This document shows positions 44,705 through 52,795 of a stretch of DNA of 64,000 nucleotides, in pieces. This stretch comes from Glycomyces tritici. GTDB lineage: Bacteria; Actinomycetota; Actinomycetes; Mycobacteriales; Micromonosporaceae. Both the position numbers and the translations under genes were made by a program. Position 1 is the first letter of the stretch, and every line of letters begins with the position of its first letter. The notes beneath the pieces were generated by a model. That model was not told the origin of the DNA and searched no databases. It worked only from the letters and a program-made list of their open reading frames with translations. Location: NCBI RefSeq assembly GCF_030403505.1, contig NZ_JAUEMJ010000001.1:681762-745761 (forward strand), written 5' to 3'.

Positions 44705-45478
44705 ATGAACGAGACCACCGCACCCAAGACCGCACTGCACCGCATCGCCCTCGTCACCGGCGCCAACAAGGGCATCGGCTTCCACATCGCCCGCGCCCTC
44801 GGAAAGCAGGGCCACACCGTGCTCGTCGGCGCCCGCTCGGAGGAGCGCGGCGAGACCGCCGCCGCGGCCCTGCGCGAGGAGGGCCTGGACGCCCGCTTCC
44901 TCCACCTCGACGTGACCGACGAAACCTCGGTCGCCGCCGCCGCGAAGCGGGTCGAGGACGACTTCGACCACCTCGACATCCTCGTGAACAACGCGGGCAT
45001 CGCCCTGGCGGACGGGGACTGGAACACCAGCGAGCTCACCGTGGCGACGGCCCGGAAGGTCTTCGAGACCAACGTCATCGGCGTCATCTCGGTGACCAAC
45101 GCACTCCTCCCGCTCATCCGCAGGGCGGGCGCGGGCCGGATCGTGAACGTCTCCAGCGAGGTCGGCTCCCTCGGCTTCATGACCGATCCGAACCAGCCGT
45201 TCGCGTCCATGCAGGCCGGCGCCTACGGCGCCTCCAAGTCGGCGCTGAACATGCTCACCGTCTCCTGGTCGAAGGAGCTGGAGCCCACCGGCATCAAGAT
45301 CAACGCGATGACCCCGGGCTACACCGCGACCGATCTCAACGGCAACCAGGGGACGCGCCGGCCCGAGGACGCCGCGGGCGCCGCCGTCGAGCTGGCGCTC
45401 ATCGGGGAGGACGGCCCGAACGGCGGGTTCTTCCAGGAGGGCAACGAGTACTTCGACACCGCGGTGGTCCCCTGGTAG
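44705..45478 (+). CDS. Short-chain dehydrogenase/reductase (carbonyl-reductase-like)
   Basis: A 257-residue SDR. Cofactor motif TGANKGIG, then NNAG in LVNNAGIALADGD, catalytic Ser in VNVSSEVGS and YGASK. The TGANKGIGF form and the long substrate loop are typical of plant/bacterial carbonyl-reductase-like enzymes. The ATG at 44705 (AGGA upstream) is preferred to a GTG two codons earlier. It is divergent from the XRE/MmyB gene in a 102-bp spacer with the AT-rich motif ACCATAAACGG. Confidence 0.9.
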   Translation: MNETTAPKTALHRIALVTGANKGIGFHIARALGKQGHTVLVGARSEERGETAAAALREEGLDARFLHLDVTDETSVAAAAKRVEDDFDHLDILVNNAGIALADGDWNTSELTVATARKVFETNVIGVISVTNALLPLIRRAGAGRIVNVSSEVGSLGFMTDPNQPFASMQAGAYGASKSALNMLTVSWSKELEPTGIKINAMTPGYTATDLNGNQGTRRPEDAAGAAVELALIGEDGPNGGFFQEGNEYFDTAVVPW

Positions 45479-45551
45479 GGGCCTCGATCCGGTCCGGCGG
45501 GACGCCGACCATCGGTCGCCGAGCACGCCGCGGATGAAGGGGTGAGCATCC

Positions 45552-45577
45552 CGGCCGCGCCGTGCTCGGCGCGGCCG
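45552..45577. terminator. Hairpin after the SDR gene
   Basis: A 10-bp stem CGGCCGCGCC with a 6-nt loop, 74 bp after the stop. It is likely a terminator. The remaining spacer 45578-45685 shows nothing. Confidence 0.5.
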
Positions 45578-45685
45578 CCGGTGCGGCTCTCCCGATGACG
45601 CCGAGGCGCTGACGAGGTGGATGCACCGGAGGCTTCGCTGCGCAAACGCCGACAGCACCGCTCCCCGCCGGACCTCTGCCTCGGA

Positions 45686-45872
45686 TCAGTCGCCTTGCGG
45701 TTCAGATACCTGCGGTACTGCCCGTTGCGCCATGGCCTGATCCATGAGCCGGCGCGCAAGGTTGCGGGTCTTCGCGTTGTCGTCGAGGAAGCCTGCCACG
45801 ATCTCGTCCGCACGCCCACGCGCAGTCGCCGCGGACTTCTCGTAGACCGAATCCGTGCCCGACGCGGTCGGG
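45686..45872 (-). pseudogene. Remnant coding segment downstream of the WXG locus
   Basis: On the minus strand, right after the stop of the two-TM gene, the frame reads TDSVYEKSAATARGRADEIV, then AGFLDDNAKTRNLARRLMDQ, then AMAQRAVPQVSEPQGD and stop. Codon use is clearly coding-like, yet no ATG, GTG or TTG precedes it; the only internal start (GTG) would leave 37 residues. It is best read as the 3' remnant of a deleted gene. No family is recognised. A short hairpin CCCGAC-CGC-GTCGGG covers its beginning. Confidence 0.5.
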
Positions 45873-47249
45873 TCAGCGCTCGGGGGCCTCCCAGTACCGA
45901 TTGGTCCACATGCGCCGCAGGCCGCCGCGCAGATCCACCTTCGGCGCGGGAGTCTCCGGTTGCGCGCCTCGGGGCCCGAACCGGTCGATGCGCGCATCCC
46001 AGCGGTGCAGGATCGATCGCTCGGGATCGGGCACGGCGGTGAGGTCGATGACGAGTTCGATCCGCGCGATCTGCCCGGCGGCGACCTCGAATGCGGCGAC
46101 CTCGCGCGCGGCATCGTCGGAGCCTCCCGGGACGGGAAGGGGCGCTTCGGGAGCACTCAGCTCGAGGCGGTGGAGTCCGGGGGCGACCTCGAACCACATG
46201 CGCGTCCAAGAGGCCGCGACGCGAGCACCGTCGAGCACGAGCTCGGGCGCGGGCACGGCGGTGCGGTGGCGGATGGGGACGAGTTCGCCGAGCCAGTCGA
46301 GGGCCTTGCGCTGCGCGCCGTTGATGCGGGCCTGCCCGGAGGGCAGCTGGCGGGCGAGTTCCTCAGAGGACAAGTCGGCCTTGACGAATCGGGCTTCGAT
46401 GAGCAGACCGGCCGAGCCCGGGCTGAGCGCCGGTGTCTCGCCTTCGGGGTCGAGTACGGTCGGTGCGGCCAGCTCGGAGGGTGTGAAGGGCCGGGTGTCG
46501 AGCGGCGCTTCGGGCGGGAGCCGGTTGTAGCGCAAGTAGGTCCACAGGACCCGCAGCGCCCACCCCGCAAGAGCGGCAACGGGGATGCCGAACACGAAGA
46601 CGAACCCTGCCGCCTCCGGCACCGGCCCTCCGGCGGTGAGTAGTCCGAGCCTCACGGCGCCGACGAGGATCAGCGGGCACAGCAGCATCGCGACCACGGC
46701 GAGGACGGCGCTGCGGCGGTGCCCTGCAAGCGCGGGCAGGTACTGGCGGTAGTTCAACCGACCGCGCGGGCCCAGCGTGTGGCCGGTGTTCGCGGCGAGG
46801 GCGCCGTGCAGCCGTCCAATCGCGAAGTTCCGATGGACCTCACCCAGCACGCCCACGTAGTCGAGATCCGTTCTCGATCCGGCCTGGATGTCGACGGCTC
46901 GCCACGTCCGCGAGTGAAGGCTCTGCACCTCCACCAGGTGGCGCCCGGCCGTGAGCGGAAGGTCGATCGAACCCCATCCGGCCGCAACGGCCCTGCCGTC
47001 CACGAGGACGACCGGGACGAGACCGGCCTTGAGGTCGTCCATGCTCGCGACCGGGTCGCCGGCGGACCGGCGCGCCCGGTACGCCTCGGCGCGGGGCCCG
47101 AGCGGCTTGCCGCCCAGGCCCCGGCAGTAGCCGGTCCGCAGCCGCAGCACCCCGCCGCCCGGCGCGCTCGGCATCCGCCCGATCGGGGCGATCCGCCAAG
47201 CGCGCCAAGGCGCTTTGAAGCAGGGGCTGCGGCCCGCGGTCAGCTCCAT
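45873..47249 (-). CDS. Two-TM protein with two beta-rich domains (fourth gene of WXG locus)
   Basis: A 458-residue protein. A basic N terminus is followed by a beta-rich domain at about 70-135 (IDLPLTAGRHLVEVQSLHSR, PEGA-like phrasing). Two membrane helices lie at 181-203 and 213-238. A second beta-rich domain at about 330-415 contains VAPGLHRLELSAPEAPLPVP and a similar G-x-H-x-L-E/V pattern. It ends MRRMWTNRYWEAPER-like after a Pro/Lys segment. The ATG lies inside the end of the preceding gene (10-bp overlap), so the two are translationally coupled. No function is known; it may be a partner, chaperone or immunity-type membrane protein for the WXG protein (inference). Confidence 0.65.
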   Translation of the reverse strand: MELTAGRSPCFKAPWRAWRIAPIGRMPSAPGGGVLRLRTGYCRGLGGKPLGPRAEAYRARRSAGDPVASMDDLKAGLVPVVLVDGRAVAAGWGSIDLPLTAGRHLVEVQSLHSRTWRAVDIQAGSRTDLDYVGVLGEVHRNFAIGRLHGALAANTGHTLGPRGRLNYRQYLPALAGHRRSAVLAVVAMLLCPLILVGAVRLGLLTAGGPVPEAAGFVFVFGIPVAALAGWALRVLWTYLRYNRLPPEAPLDTRPFTPSELAAPTVLDPEGETPALSPGSAGLLIEARFVKADLSSEELARQLPSGQARINGAQRKALDWLGELVPIRHRTAVPAPELVLDGARVAASWTRMWFEVAPGLHRLELSAPEAPLPVPGGSDDAAREVAAFEVAAGQIARIELVIDLTAVPDPERSILHRWDARIDRFGPRGAQPETPAPKVDLRGGLRRMWTNRYWEAPER

Positions 47250-48199
47250 TCGACCTCGGTGGGATTGGAGGGCCACCAGTCCTGGCTCTGCGCGGTGTTG
47301 GCGAGGCCGTCGGCGACGCCCAGGCCCGCACCGCCGCCGTCGTAGCCGCCGTTCCAGCTTTCGGAGTCGAAGAAGTTCCCGCCCTGGTAGGTCGGGAAAA
47401 TGTTCGTGACGGACTGGACGCCGTGCTGCCAGTAGCCGGTGTTCGCGTGCCGGCCGGCCGGGGTCATCGTGAACTTGCGGGCGAAGAAGGTGCCGAAGCC
47501 CTCGATCATGTTCGCGATGCTGGCGCCCGCGGCGTCGAGCGGGCTCGCGGGGTTGCCGTTGGCCTTCTGGAAGACCCATGTGAAGGCCGTGAACGCCCCC
47601 ATCAACGCCGCACAGGTATGCCCGGCGGTGGAGATCCCGGCTTCTGCGGTCTTCGCGAACCCCGCCATCGTGGCGGCCACCGCGGTCGCGCTGGCCCGGA
47701 TCCCGGCCGCCGCGGGCGCGCCGATGCCGGTGGCGAGCGCCGCGAGGTAGGCGACCAGGAAGGCGTTCATGACAATCGTGACCGTCAGCAGGAACACCCA
47801 GTAGGCGGCCAGCAGCGCTGCCATGACGAGCAGTGCGGAGGCGACGAGGCAGGCGTTCACGGCCAGCTCGGTGAGCTGTTGCATGAAGTCCTCGGACTTC
47901 TGCTTGAAGCCGCCGGCGTCCTCGCCGCACCAGTTCTCGTCGTTGACGGATTCGACCTCGGCCCGCAGGGCCTCGACGGCGTCCATGTTGCGTTCGGCGA
48001 GCGTCAACCACGCGCCGGCGGCCTTGGTCAGGTCGCCGGGATTGCACTGGTTCATGTAAATGCTGGTCGCCAGGGTCTGCACGCCCAGGCTGAACGCGAT
48101 CGCGGGCGGCATGATGGCGAGCGCGCAGCTCTTGATGACCCCGTTGAAGTACGGCGACATCTGGCTGCCCGCGTCGAACAGGGTTTCTCCCATGGTCAT
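47240..48199 (-). CDS. WXG-motif protein with membrane segments and C-terminal extension
   Basis: A 319-residue protein. Residues 50-115 are helix-turn-helix in the WXG100 manner (LTKAAGAWLTLAERNMDAVE, then NDENWCGEDAGGFKQKSEDF) with W-C-G at the turn. Two or three hydrophobic stretches follow (NACLVASALLVMAALLAAYW, VFLLTVTIVMNAFLVAYLAALATG), then an Ala/Gly-rich part. The last 110 residues are soluble, Gly/Asn/Trp-rich, with no catalytic motif seen. The layout resembles type VII secretion substrates or LXG-like effectors. It overlaps the following gene by 10 bp and follows the small helical gene by 18 bp. Confidence 0.6.
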   Translation of the reverse strand: MTMGETLFDAGSQMSPYFNGVIKSCALAIMPPAIAFSLGVQTLATSIYMNQCNPGDLTKAAGAWLTLAERNMDAVEALRAEVESVNDENWCGEDAGGFKQKSEDFMQQLTELAVNACLVASALLVMAALLAAYWVFLLTVTIVMNAFLVAYLAALATGIGAPAAAGIRASATAVAATMAGFAKTAEAGISTAGHTCAALMGAFTAFTWVFQKANGNPASPLDAAGASIANMIEGFGTFFARKFTMTPAGRHANTGYWQHGVQSVTNIFPTYQGGNFFDSESWNGGYDGGGAGLGVADGLANTAQSQDWWPSNPTEVEWS

Positions 48200-48217
48200 C
48201 GGGGTGGTGCTCCTCAG

Positions 48218-48526
48218 CTAGTTTCCGTTGCCGCTGAATGCGGTCGCGCAGGACTTGTCCGCTTCCTCCATGTCGGTGACGCATCCTTCAACGGCGTCGT
48301 GGAGCTCTTGGAAGCACTGCCCGGCCCCCGCCATCGCCTCGGTCACGGTCGACACCGCGGTGGTGTACGCGACGGCCATGGTGAGGGTCACAACGGTGTA
48401 GAGGCTGCGGTCGATCGACTCGAGGTTCCCCAGGGGCTCGTTGGTCGACTCCAAGATGGGCACCACGTTGTTGGTGATGTTCGCGTTCATCTCGGTAATG
48501 AACTGGGCATCGAATACTCTGCTCAT
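48218..48526 (-). CDS. Small helical protein, possible WXG100-superfamily partner
   Basis: A 102-residue, mostly helical acidic protein (EMNANITNNVVPILESTNEP, LHDAVEGCVTDMEEADKSCA). Size and helical hairpin pattern fit ESAT-6/WXG100 superfamily members, but a W-x-G turn is absent. A hydrophobic centre TVVTLTMAVAYTTAV is unusual for that family. Three cysteines are present. It overlaps the preceding gene by ATGA and lies 18 bp before the WXG-motif gene; the two products could form a heterodimer (inference). Confidence 0.55.
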   Translation of the reverse strand: MSRVFDAQFITEMNANITNNVVPILESTNEPLGNLESIDRSLYTVVTLTMAVAYTTAVSTVTEAMAGAGQCFQELHDAVEGCVTDMEEADKSCATAFSGNGN

Positions 48527-49266
48527 GCTCGTTCGCTGATCCTTCGCTTGATGTCGTCACCGGCATTGAGGGTGCTTTCGAAGAACGCCTCGGTCGCCCA
48601 GACGTCCTCGGCGGCGCCGGACTCGGCATTGTCGATGGTCGCCACCACGTCTGCGGGCAGTCGCTCGCGGACCTGGTCGCTCGAGAGCTCGCGCAGTTTC
48701 TCGCGGGCCTCGGCGACGAGCTCGGTGAGGCGCTGGCCGAGCCCTTCGACACCGCGCTGGCGGGCGGCGGCGCCGATCCGGACCTCGGCGATGACCCGCT
48801 CGGTGGTGGAGACGACGGCAAGGTCGCCGGTGCCGCTGACCGCCTCGGCGAGGAGGACATCGGCAGGTGCTTCCTCTCTGGCCGCAGCGGTCTCGCGGAA
48901 GGCGCTCAGGACTCCGCCGAGGTGCGCTCCGAGAGCGCGGTCGTGCTTCTCGACGGCGAAGGGGACGGCGCCGTCCGGCACCGCCTCGATGCCCAGGCGC
49001 CGGCGTGCCATGGCCGCGAACGCCTCGTAGCCGCCGCCGGCCATGGCCTCCTGGAGTTCGCCTATCGCGGTCAGGCTCGCGGCCACGACCTCCTCGGCCT
49101 CCGTGCCGGGACGCGGGAGGCGCTCGGCGACCTCCGTTATCAGCCTGGCGATCTCACCTGGGGGGCGGCCCAAGGTCTGGGAGGACAGCTCGATGACGAT
49201 CTGCTCCCCGGCGCGGATGGTTACAAATTCGTCAATGTCGGTGTATATCGCGTCAGTGTCGCTCAC
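48523..49266 (-). CDS. YbaB/EbfC-like protein, first gene of the WXG locus
   Basis: A 247-residue protein from a GTG at 49266 with a weak ribosome site. Residues about 155-205 (SGTGDLAVVSTTERVIAEVR, then helix VEGLGQRLTELVAEAREKL) resemble the YbaB/EbfC fold of two beta strands plus a long helix. YbaB-like genes often open WXG100 operons in Micromonosporales-type actinobacteria (recalled family pattern). The N-terminal half has a beta strand pair followed by helices (EQIVIELSSQTLGRPPGEIA) and may be a second, diverged copy of the same fold. Function unknown. Confidence 0.5.
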   Translation of the reverse strand: MSDTDAIYTDIDEFVTIRAGEQIVIELSSQTLGRPPGEIARLITEVAERLPRPGTEAEEVVAASLTAIGELQEAMAGGGYEAFAAMARRRLGIEAVPDGAVPFAVEKHDRALGAHLGGVLSAFRETAAAREEAPADVLLAEAVSGTGDLAVVSTTERVIAEVRIGAAARQRGVEGLGQRLTELVAEAREKLRELSSDQVRERLPADVVATIDNAESGAAEDVWATEAFFESTLNAGDDIKRRISERA

Positions 49267-49425
49267 TGGTTTCGCTCGTTTCGGTGGGTGGACCTCCGAC
49301 GATAGCGAAGCCCTGCACGCCTCCACAACAGATCCGCAGAGGACCGAGACTTTGAAAGGCCTTGGGGGCCAGTGATATCCGGGTGAGCGGATGCCTGGAA
49401 CACTGAAAGCGGTGCGAGGACGGAA

Positions 49426-49463
49426 CGAAGGGGCCCAAGGCGGTTAAGCCTTGGGCCCCTTCG
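49426..49463. terminator. Long hairpin in the gene-poor spacer
   Basis: A perfect 15-bp stem CGAAGGGGCCCAAGG with an 8-nt loop CGGTTAAG. The structure is terminator-like but there is no gene ending beside it; it may mark the end of a lost gene. Confidence 0.55.
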
Positions 49464-49502
49464 AAGCATGGTCCAGGTCAGCCTAGACAGCAGTTCTCGA
49501 AT

Positions 49503-49522
49503 ACGGCTCGCAAGCTTCGCCG
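49503..49522 (+). repeat. 20-bp repeat, copy 1
   Basis: ACGGCTCGCAAGCTTCGCCG occurs here and again, exactly and in the same orientation, at 54568-54587. The two copies flank the tRNA and the liv operon. Confidence 0.7.
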
Positions 49523-49942
49523 CTGTGCTCCCGCACAGCCCGAGCACCGTTCTCTCGAGGAGGCCTGGTGAGAATGGATCGAATTGGTCAACCGATTCGG
49601 TGGTTGCAGCGCCGAGCGGTCGTCCAGACCGCAGCGGATCTGCTGTCGCCAAGGCCCCGCCTCCCAGCGCTCATCACCTTGATAACTCGCAGCGGTAATC
49701 GGTATGGCTTCTCTCTGGGCCAGAGGCGTGGCGGATGGCAGTTACGGCGGTCCCGACCCGCGGATATGGGCCCATCCGGTCCTGATCCTTACCGCTGCGG
49801 TGATGGCGGTCTTCGCGTTCGCCACCGGCGGTGTCCTCGACTCGACGTCGTCGGCCCAGCTGTCGCCGCGGTGGAAGAGGGCGACGATGTCGTGGACAGG
49901 CCGATGGACAAGAGCTCGGGAGAACACGGCGAGTCGCACGAA

Positions 49943-49966
49943 AAAGGCCCTGTAACCAGGGCCTTT
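49943..49966 (-). terminator. tRNA terminator
   Basis: A 10-bp stem AAAGGCCCTG with loop of 4, followed on the minus strand by TTTTTCG. It is the intrinsic terminator of the adjacent tRNA. Confidence 0.85.
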
Positions 49967-49970
49967 CTTG

Positions 49971-50044
49971 TAGGGCAGGCAGGACTTGAACCCGCGACCC
50001 AGGGATTATGAGTCCCCTGCTCTAACCAGCTGAGCTACTGCCCC
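49971..50044 (-). tRNA. tRNA with anticodon CAU (Met elongator or Ile2)
   Basis: A 74-nt cloverleaf read on the minus strand. Acceptor GGGGCAG pairs with CTGCCCT (one G-T). D-arm is GCTC/GAGC. The anticodon stem GGGGA/TCCCT holds loop CTCATAA (CAT). T-arm is GCGGG/CCTGC with TTCAAGT. Discriminator A; CCA is not encoded. It does not look like an initiator (paired first base, standard T loop). Whether it is elongator Met or lysidine-modified Ile2 cannot be settled by eye; the TTCAAGTCC arm and the purine-rich anticodon stem resemble Ile2. Confidence 0.92.
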
Positions 50045-50202
50045 GAGCGGGCAATATCCTCTCACACCGCGTGGCCCCTCGGTGTCCGGAGGGGATGGCC
50101 GGGACCGGGACGGCGCCGCGGGATCGTCGCGGAGACTTCATCGGTCCCGAATGCGGGCGCAACGGGCGTAGGGAACAACAGGGCGAGACGAGGGTGGTCT
50201 CC

Positions 50203-50258
50203 GGTAACATCTGGGCCACAACTGCAACGGTTTGATAACGACACCTGCAGTTGTTACC
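50203..50258 (+). promoter_or_regulatory. Nested inverted repeats before the liv operon
   Basis: ACAACTGCA (50218-50226) pairs with TGCAGTTGT (50246-50254), and GGTAACA (50203-50209) with TGTTACC (50252-50258). A TAAGAT -10-like box is at 50269-50274. This may be an operator for a repressor of the amino-acid importer. The rest of the 50045-50356 spacer shows no gene. Confidence 0.4.
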
Positions 50259-50356
50259 CAGCTCTCCATAAGATCCGTCTCACTCCCGTCGTTTCGTGTT
50301 TCTCGAACAATCCACGATGCGCGGGTTCCGAAGCCCAAACCTCCCGAGGGGGCCCT

Positions 50357-51742
50357 TTGAGACGTGCAGTGTTGTTGCTGTCGGCTGCGTTCGCCGGCCT
50401 GTTGCTGGGTCTGGGGGTGAACAGCAGCGCCACCGCCCAGGACGCCTTCGGCGTCCACGGCACCCTGGAGAACCAGCAGGACGAGCCGGTCGCAGGAGTC
50501 TCCATCACCGTGACCGACGCCTCCGGCACCGAGGTCGCCACGGTCCAGAGCGCCGAGGACGGCACCTGGGCCGTACCGCTCGAGGCGGGCGGCGACTACG
50601 TCGTCGTGCTCGACGAGTCCACCCTGCCCGACGGGCTGGTCGTGCGCAACGGCAAGCCGGAGCTCGAAGTCACCATCAGCTCCGACAGGACCGTGCTGTT
50701 CCCGCTCGACACACAGGTCGCCGGCGGCGCGGAACCCGGCGGGGACGAACCCTCCTCCGGCGGCGACGCGACCGGCGAGACCCCCGGTGACGACGAGTCG
50801 AGCACCGGCGCCGACGAGGCGGAGAACGGCGAGAACCTCGCCGAGATCGAGGACGAGGGCGGCGCCACCCGCGCCGTCAGCCTCCTGTTCTCCGGACTCC
50901 ACTTCGGACTCATGATCGCCCTGGCGGCGGTCGGCCTCTCCATGGTGTTCGGCACGACCGGACTCACCAACTTCGCCCACGGCGACCTCGTCACCTTCGG
51001 CGCGGTCATGGCCCTGCTGTTCAACCTCACCTTCGGCGTGCCCGTCTGGGTCGCGGCCATCGCCGCCGTCATCCTCGGCGCCGCCTTCGGCTGGCTCCAG
51101 GACTGGGGCCTGTGGGCGCGGCTGCGCCGCCGCGGCACCGGCCTGGTCTCGATGATGATCATCTCCATCGGCGTGGCCCTGCTCATCCGCAACGTGACCC
51201 TGTTCTTCGTCGGCGGCGAACGCCAGCGCTACAACGAGTTCGTGGGGCAGCAGCCCTGGGACTTCGGCTGGCTCGTGATCACCCCGAAGGAGGTCGTGAC
51301 GGGCTCGATCGCGCTCGTCGTCTGCATCGCGGTCGGCCTCGCCCTCGTCTTCACGCGGCTCGGCAAGGCCACCCGCGCGGTCGCGGACAACCCGTCGCTC
51401 GCGGAGTCCACCGGCATCGACGTGAACCAGGTCGTGCGCCTGGTGTGGACGATCGGCGGCGCGCTCGCGGCCATGTCCGGCGTCTTCCTGGGCATCAGCG
51501 ACGGCGTGAAGTTCGACATGGGCCAGCACCTGCTGCTCATGGTGTTCGCCGCGGTCGTGCTCGGCGGGCTCGGCACCGCATTCGGCGCGTTCGTCGGCGC
51601 GATGCTCATCGGCGTGTTCGTGCAGATGTCGACCCTCGTGGTCGCGCCCGAGCTGAAGTACGTCGGCGCGCTGGCGGTCCTCATCATCATCATGCTCACC
51701 CGGCCGCAGGGGATCCTCGGCCGCCGCGAGAGAATCGGCTAG
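50357..51742 (+). CDS. livH: Branched-chain amino acid ABC permease LivH with exported N-terminal domain
   Basis: A 461-residue protein with a TTG start preceded by GAGGGGG. A signal-like helix (RRAVLLLSAAFAGLLLGLGV) leads to residues 30-115. That stretch resembles a carboxypeptidase-regulatory/Ig-like domain (ENQQDEPVAGVSITVTDASG, VQSAEDGTWAVPLEAGGDYV). An acidic Gly/Glu linker (about 118-170) follows, then a full LivH permease of about 290 residues (GLSMVFGTTGLTNFAHGDLV, ATRAVADNPSLAESTGIDVN, LTRPQGILGRRERIG). Standard LivH is about 300 residues. With LivM it forms the membrane pore for hydrophobic amino acids. livM starts 9 nt after its stop. Confidence 0.9.
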   Translation: MRRAVLLLSAAFAGLLLGLGVNSSATAQDAFGVHGTLENQQDEPVAGVSITVTDASGTEVATVQSAEDGTWAVPLEAGGDYVVVLDESTLPDGLVVRNGKPELEVTISSDRTVLFPLDTQVAGGAEPGGDEPSSGGDATGETPGDDESSTGADEAENGENLAEIEDEGGATRAVSLLFSGLHFGLMIALAAVGLSMVFGTTGLTNFAHGDLVTFGAVMALLFNLTFGVPVWVAAIAAVILGAAFGWLQDWGLWARLRRRGTGLVSMMIISIGVALLIRNVTLFFVGGERQRYNEFVGQQPWDFGWLVITPKEVVTGSIALVVCIAVGLALVFTRLGKATRAVADNPSLAESTGIDVNQVVRLVWTIGGALAAMSGVFLGISDGVKFDMGQHLLLMVFAAVVLGGLGTAFGAFVGAMLIGVFVQMSTLVVAPELKYVGALAVLIIIMLTRPQGILGRRERIG

Positions 51743-51751
51743 GAGAGCGAA

Positions 51752-52795
51752 ATGGATTGGCACTTCGTCTTCAGCCAGGCGCTCACGCAGGCCATCGGGC
51801 CGACGATGCTCGTGTACGCGCTCGGCGCGATCGGCCTGAACCTCCAGTTCGGCTACACGGGCCTGCTCAACTTCGGCCAGGCCGCGTTCGCCGCGGTCGG
51901 GGCCTACGGGCTCGCACTGGCGGTGGTGGCCTTCGGGCTGCCGTTCTGGTGGGGCATCCTCGTCGGGCTGGGCTGCGCTGTGGTGCTGGCCCTGCTCATG
52001 GGCATTCCGACACTGCGGCTGCGCGCCGACTACCTCGCGATCGTCACGATCGCCGCGGCCGAGATCGTGCGCCGCCTCTTCCGGGCCACGGTCTGGTCGG
52101 AGCACACCGGCGGCTCGGACGGCATGCGCGGGTTCTCCGACCCGTTCTTCGAGCTGAACCCGCTCTCGGAGGACGCGACCTGGACGTTCGGGTTCATCTC
52201 CATGGACAGCGGCCGCCTGACCGTCGACTTCGGACTGTTCGACCTCCAGTACTCCCACCGCGACCTGTGGGTCATGACGATCGGCTGGGCGCTGGTGGCG
52301 TTCTTCTGCATCGTGCTGGCCCTGCTCGTGCACAGCCCGTGGGGCCGGGTCCTCAAGGGCATCCGCGAGGACGAGGAGGCCGTGCGGAGCCTGGGCAAGA
52401 ACGTGTTCGCGTACAAGATGCAGGCGCTGGTCATCGGCGGCGTCATCGGCGCGGTGGCCGGGTTCGTGTTCGCGCTGAGCCGCGCGAACGTGCAGCCCGA
52501 CACGTTCTCGACGGACTTCACGTTCTACTTCTACGTGGTCCTGATCCTCGGCGGCGCGGCCCGGATCTTCGGGCCCGTGCTCGGGGCGGCGCTGTTCTGG
52601 TTCCTGTACACCGTCTTCTCGCAGGGCCTGAGCCAGGCGATCACCGCGGACCTGATCTCGCCCGAGCTCATCAACCAGACGCAGGTGGGGCCGCTCGTGT
52701 TCTTCCTGCTGGGCCTCGGCATGGTCCTGCTGCTGATCTTCCGGCCGCAGGGCATCCTCGGCAACAAAAGGGAGCTGATGCTCGATGTCCGATAG
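51752..52795 (+). CDS. livM: Branched-chain amino acid ABC permease LivM
   Basis: A 347-residue permease of the LivM type. Signatures: LGAIGLNLQFGYTGLLNFGQAAFAAVGAY, LRADYLAIVTIAAAEIVR, SPWGRVLKGIREDEEAVRSLGKNVFAYKM and FRPQGILGNKR. It pairs with LivH. A ribosome site (AGGAG) lies in the 9-bp gap. The 3' end overlaps livG by 11 bp, so the operon is tightly coupled. Confidence 0.93.
   Translation: MDWHFVFSQALTQAIGPTMLVYALGAIGLNLQFGYTGLLNFGQAAFAAVGAYGLALAVVAFGLPFWWGILVGLGCAVVLALLMGIPTLRLRADYLAIVTIAAAEIVRRLFRATVWSEHTGGSDGMRGFSDPFFELNPLSEDATWTFGFISMDSGRLTVDFGLFDLQYSHRDLWVMTIGWALVAFFCIVLALLVHSPWGRVLKGIREDEEAVRSLGKNVFAYKMQALVIGGVIGAVAGFVFALSRANVQPDTFSTDFTFYFYVVLILGGAARIFGPVLGAALFWFLYTVFSQGLSQAITADLISPELINQTQVGPLVFFLLGLGMVLLLIFRPQGILGNKRELMLDVR

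Larger units (their letters stand above)
49267..49942. other. Gene-poor spacer between WXG locus and tRNA
   Basis: About 680 bp with no convincing gene. Short open frames exist on both strands, for example a plus frame at 49704-49955 with one hydrophobic stretch (HPVLILTAAVMAVFAFATGG), but none has a ribosome site. The region holds a 15-bp hairpin, one copy of a 20-bp repeat and probably the promoter of the WXG operon. It looks like decayed sequence. Confidence 0.5.

Noticed and set aside
37928..45478. Secondary-metabolite gene cluster around the SARP gene
   Set aside because: No synthase, terpene cyclase or peptide synthetase is present; the neighbours are generic oxidoreductases and an exporter.
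49704..49955. Small membrane protein in the spacer before the tRNA
   Set aside because: One hydrophobic stretch but no ribosome site, and the C-terminal half is basic and overlaps the tRNA terminator.
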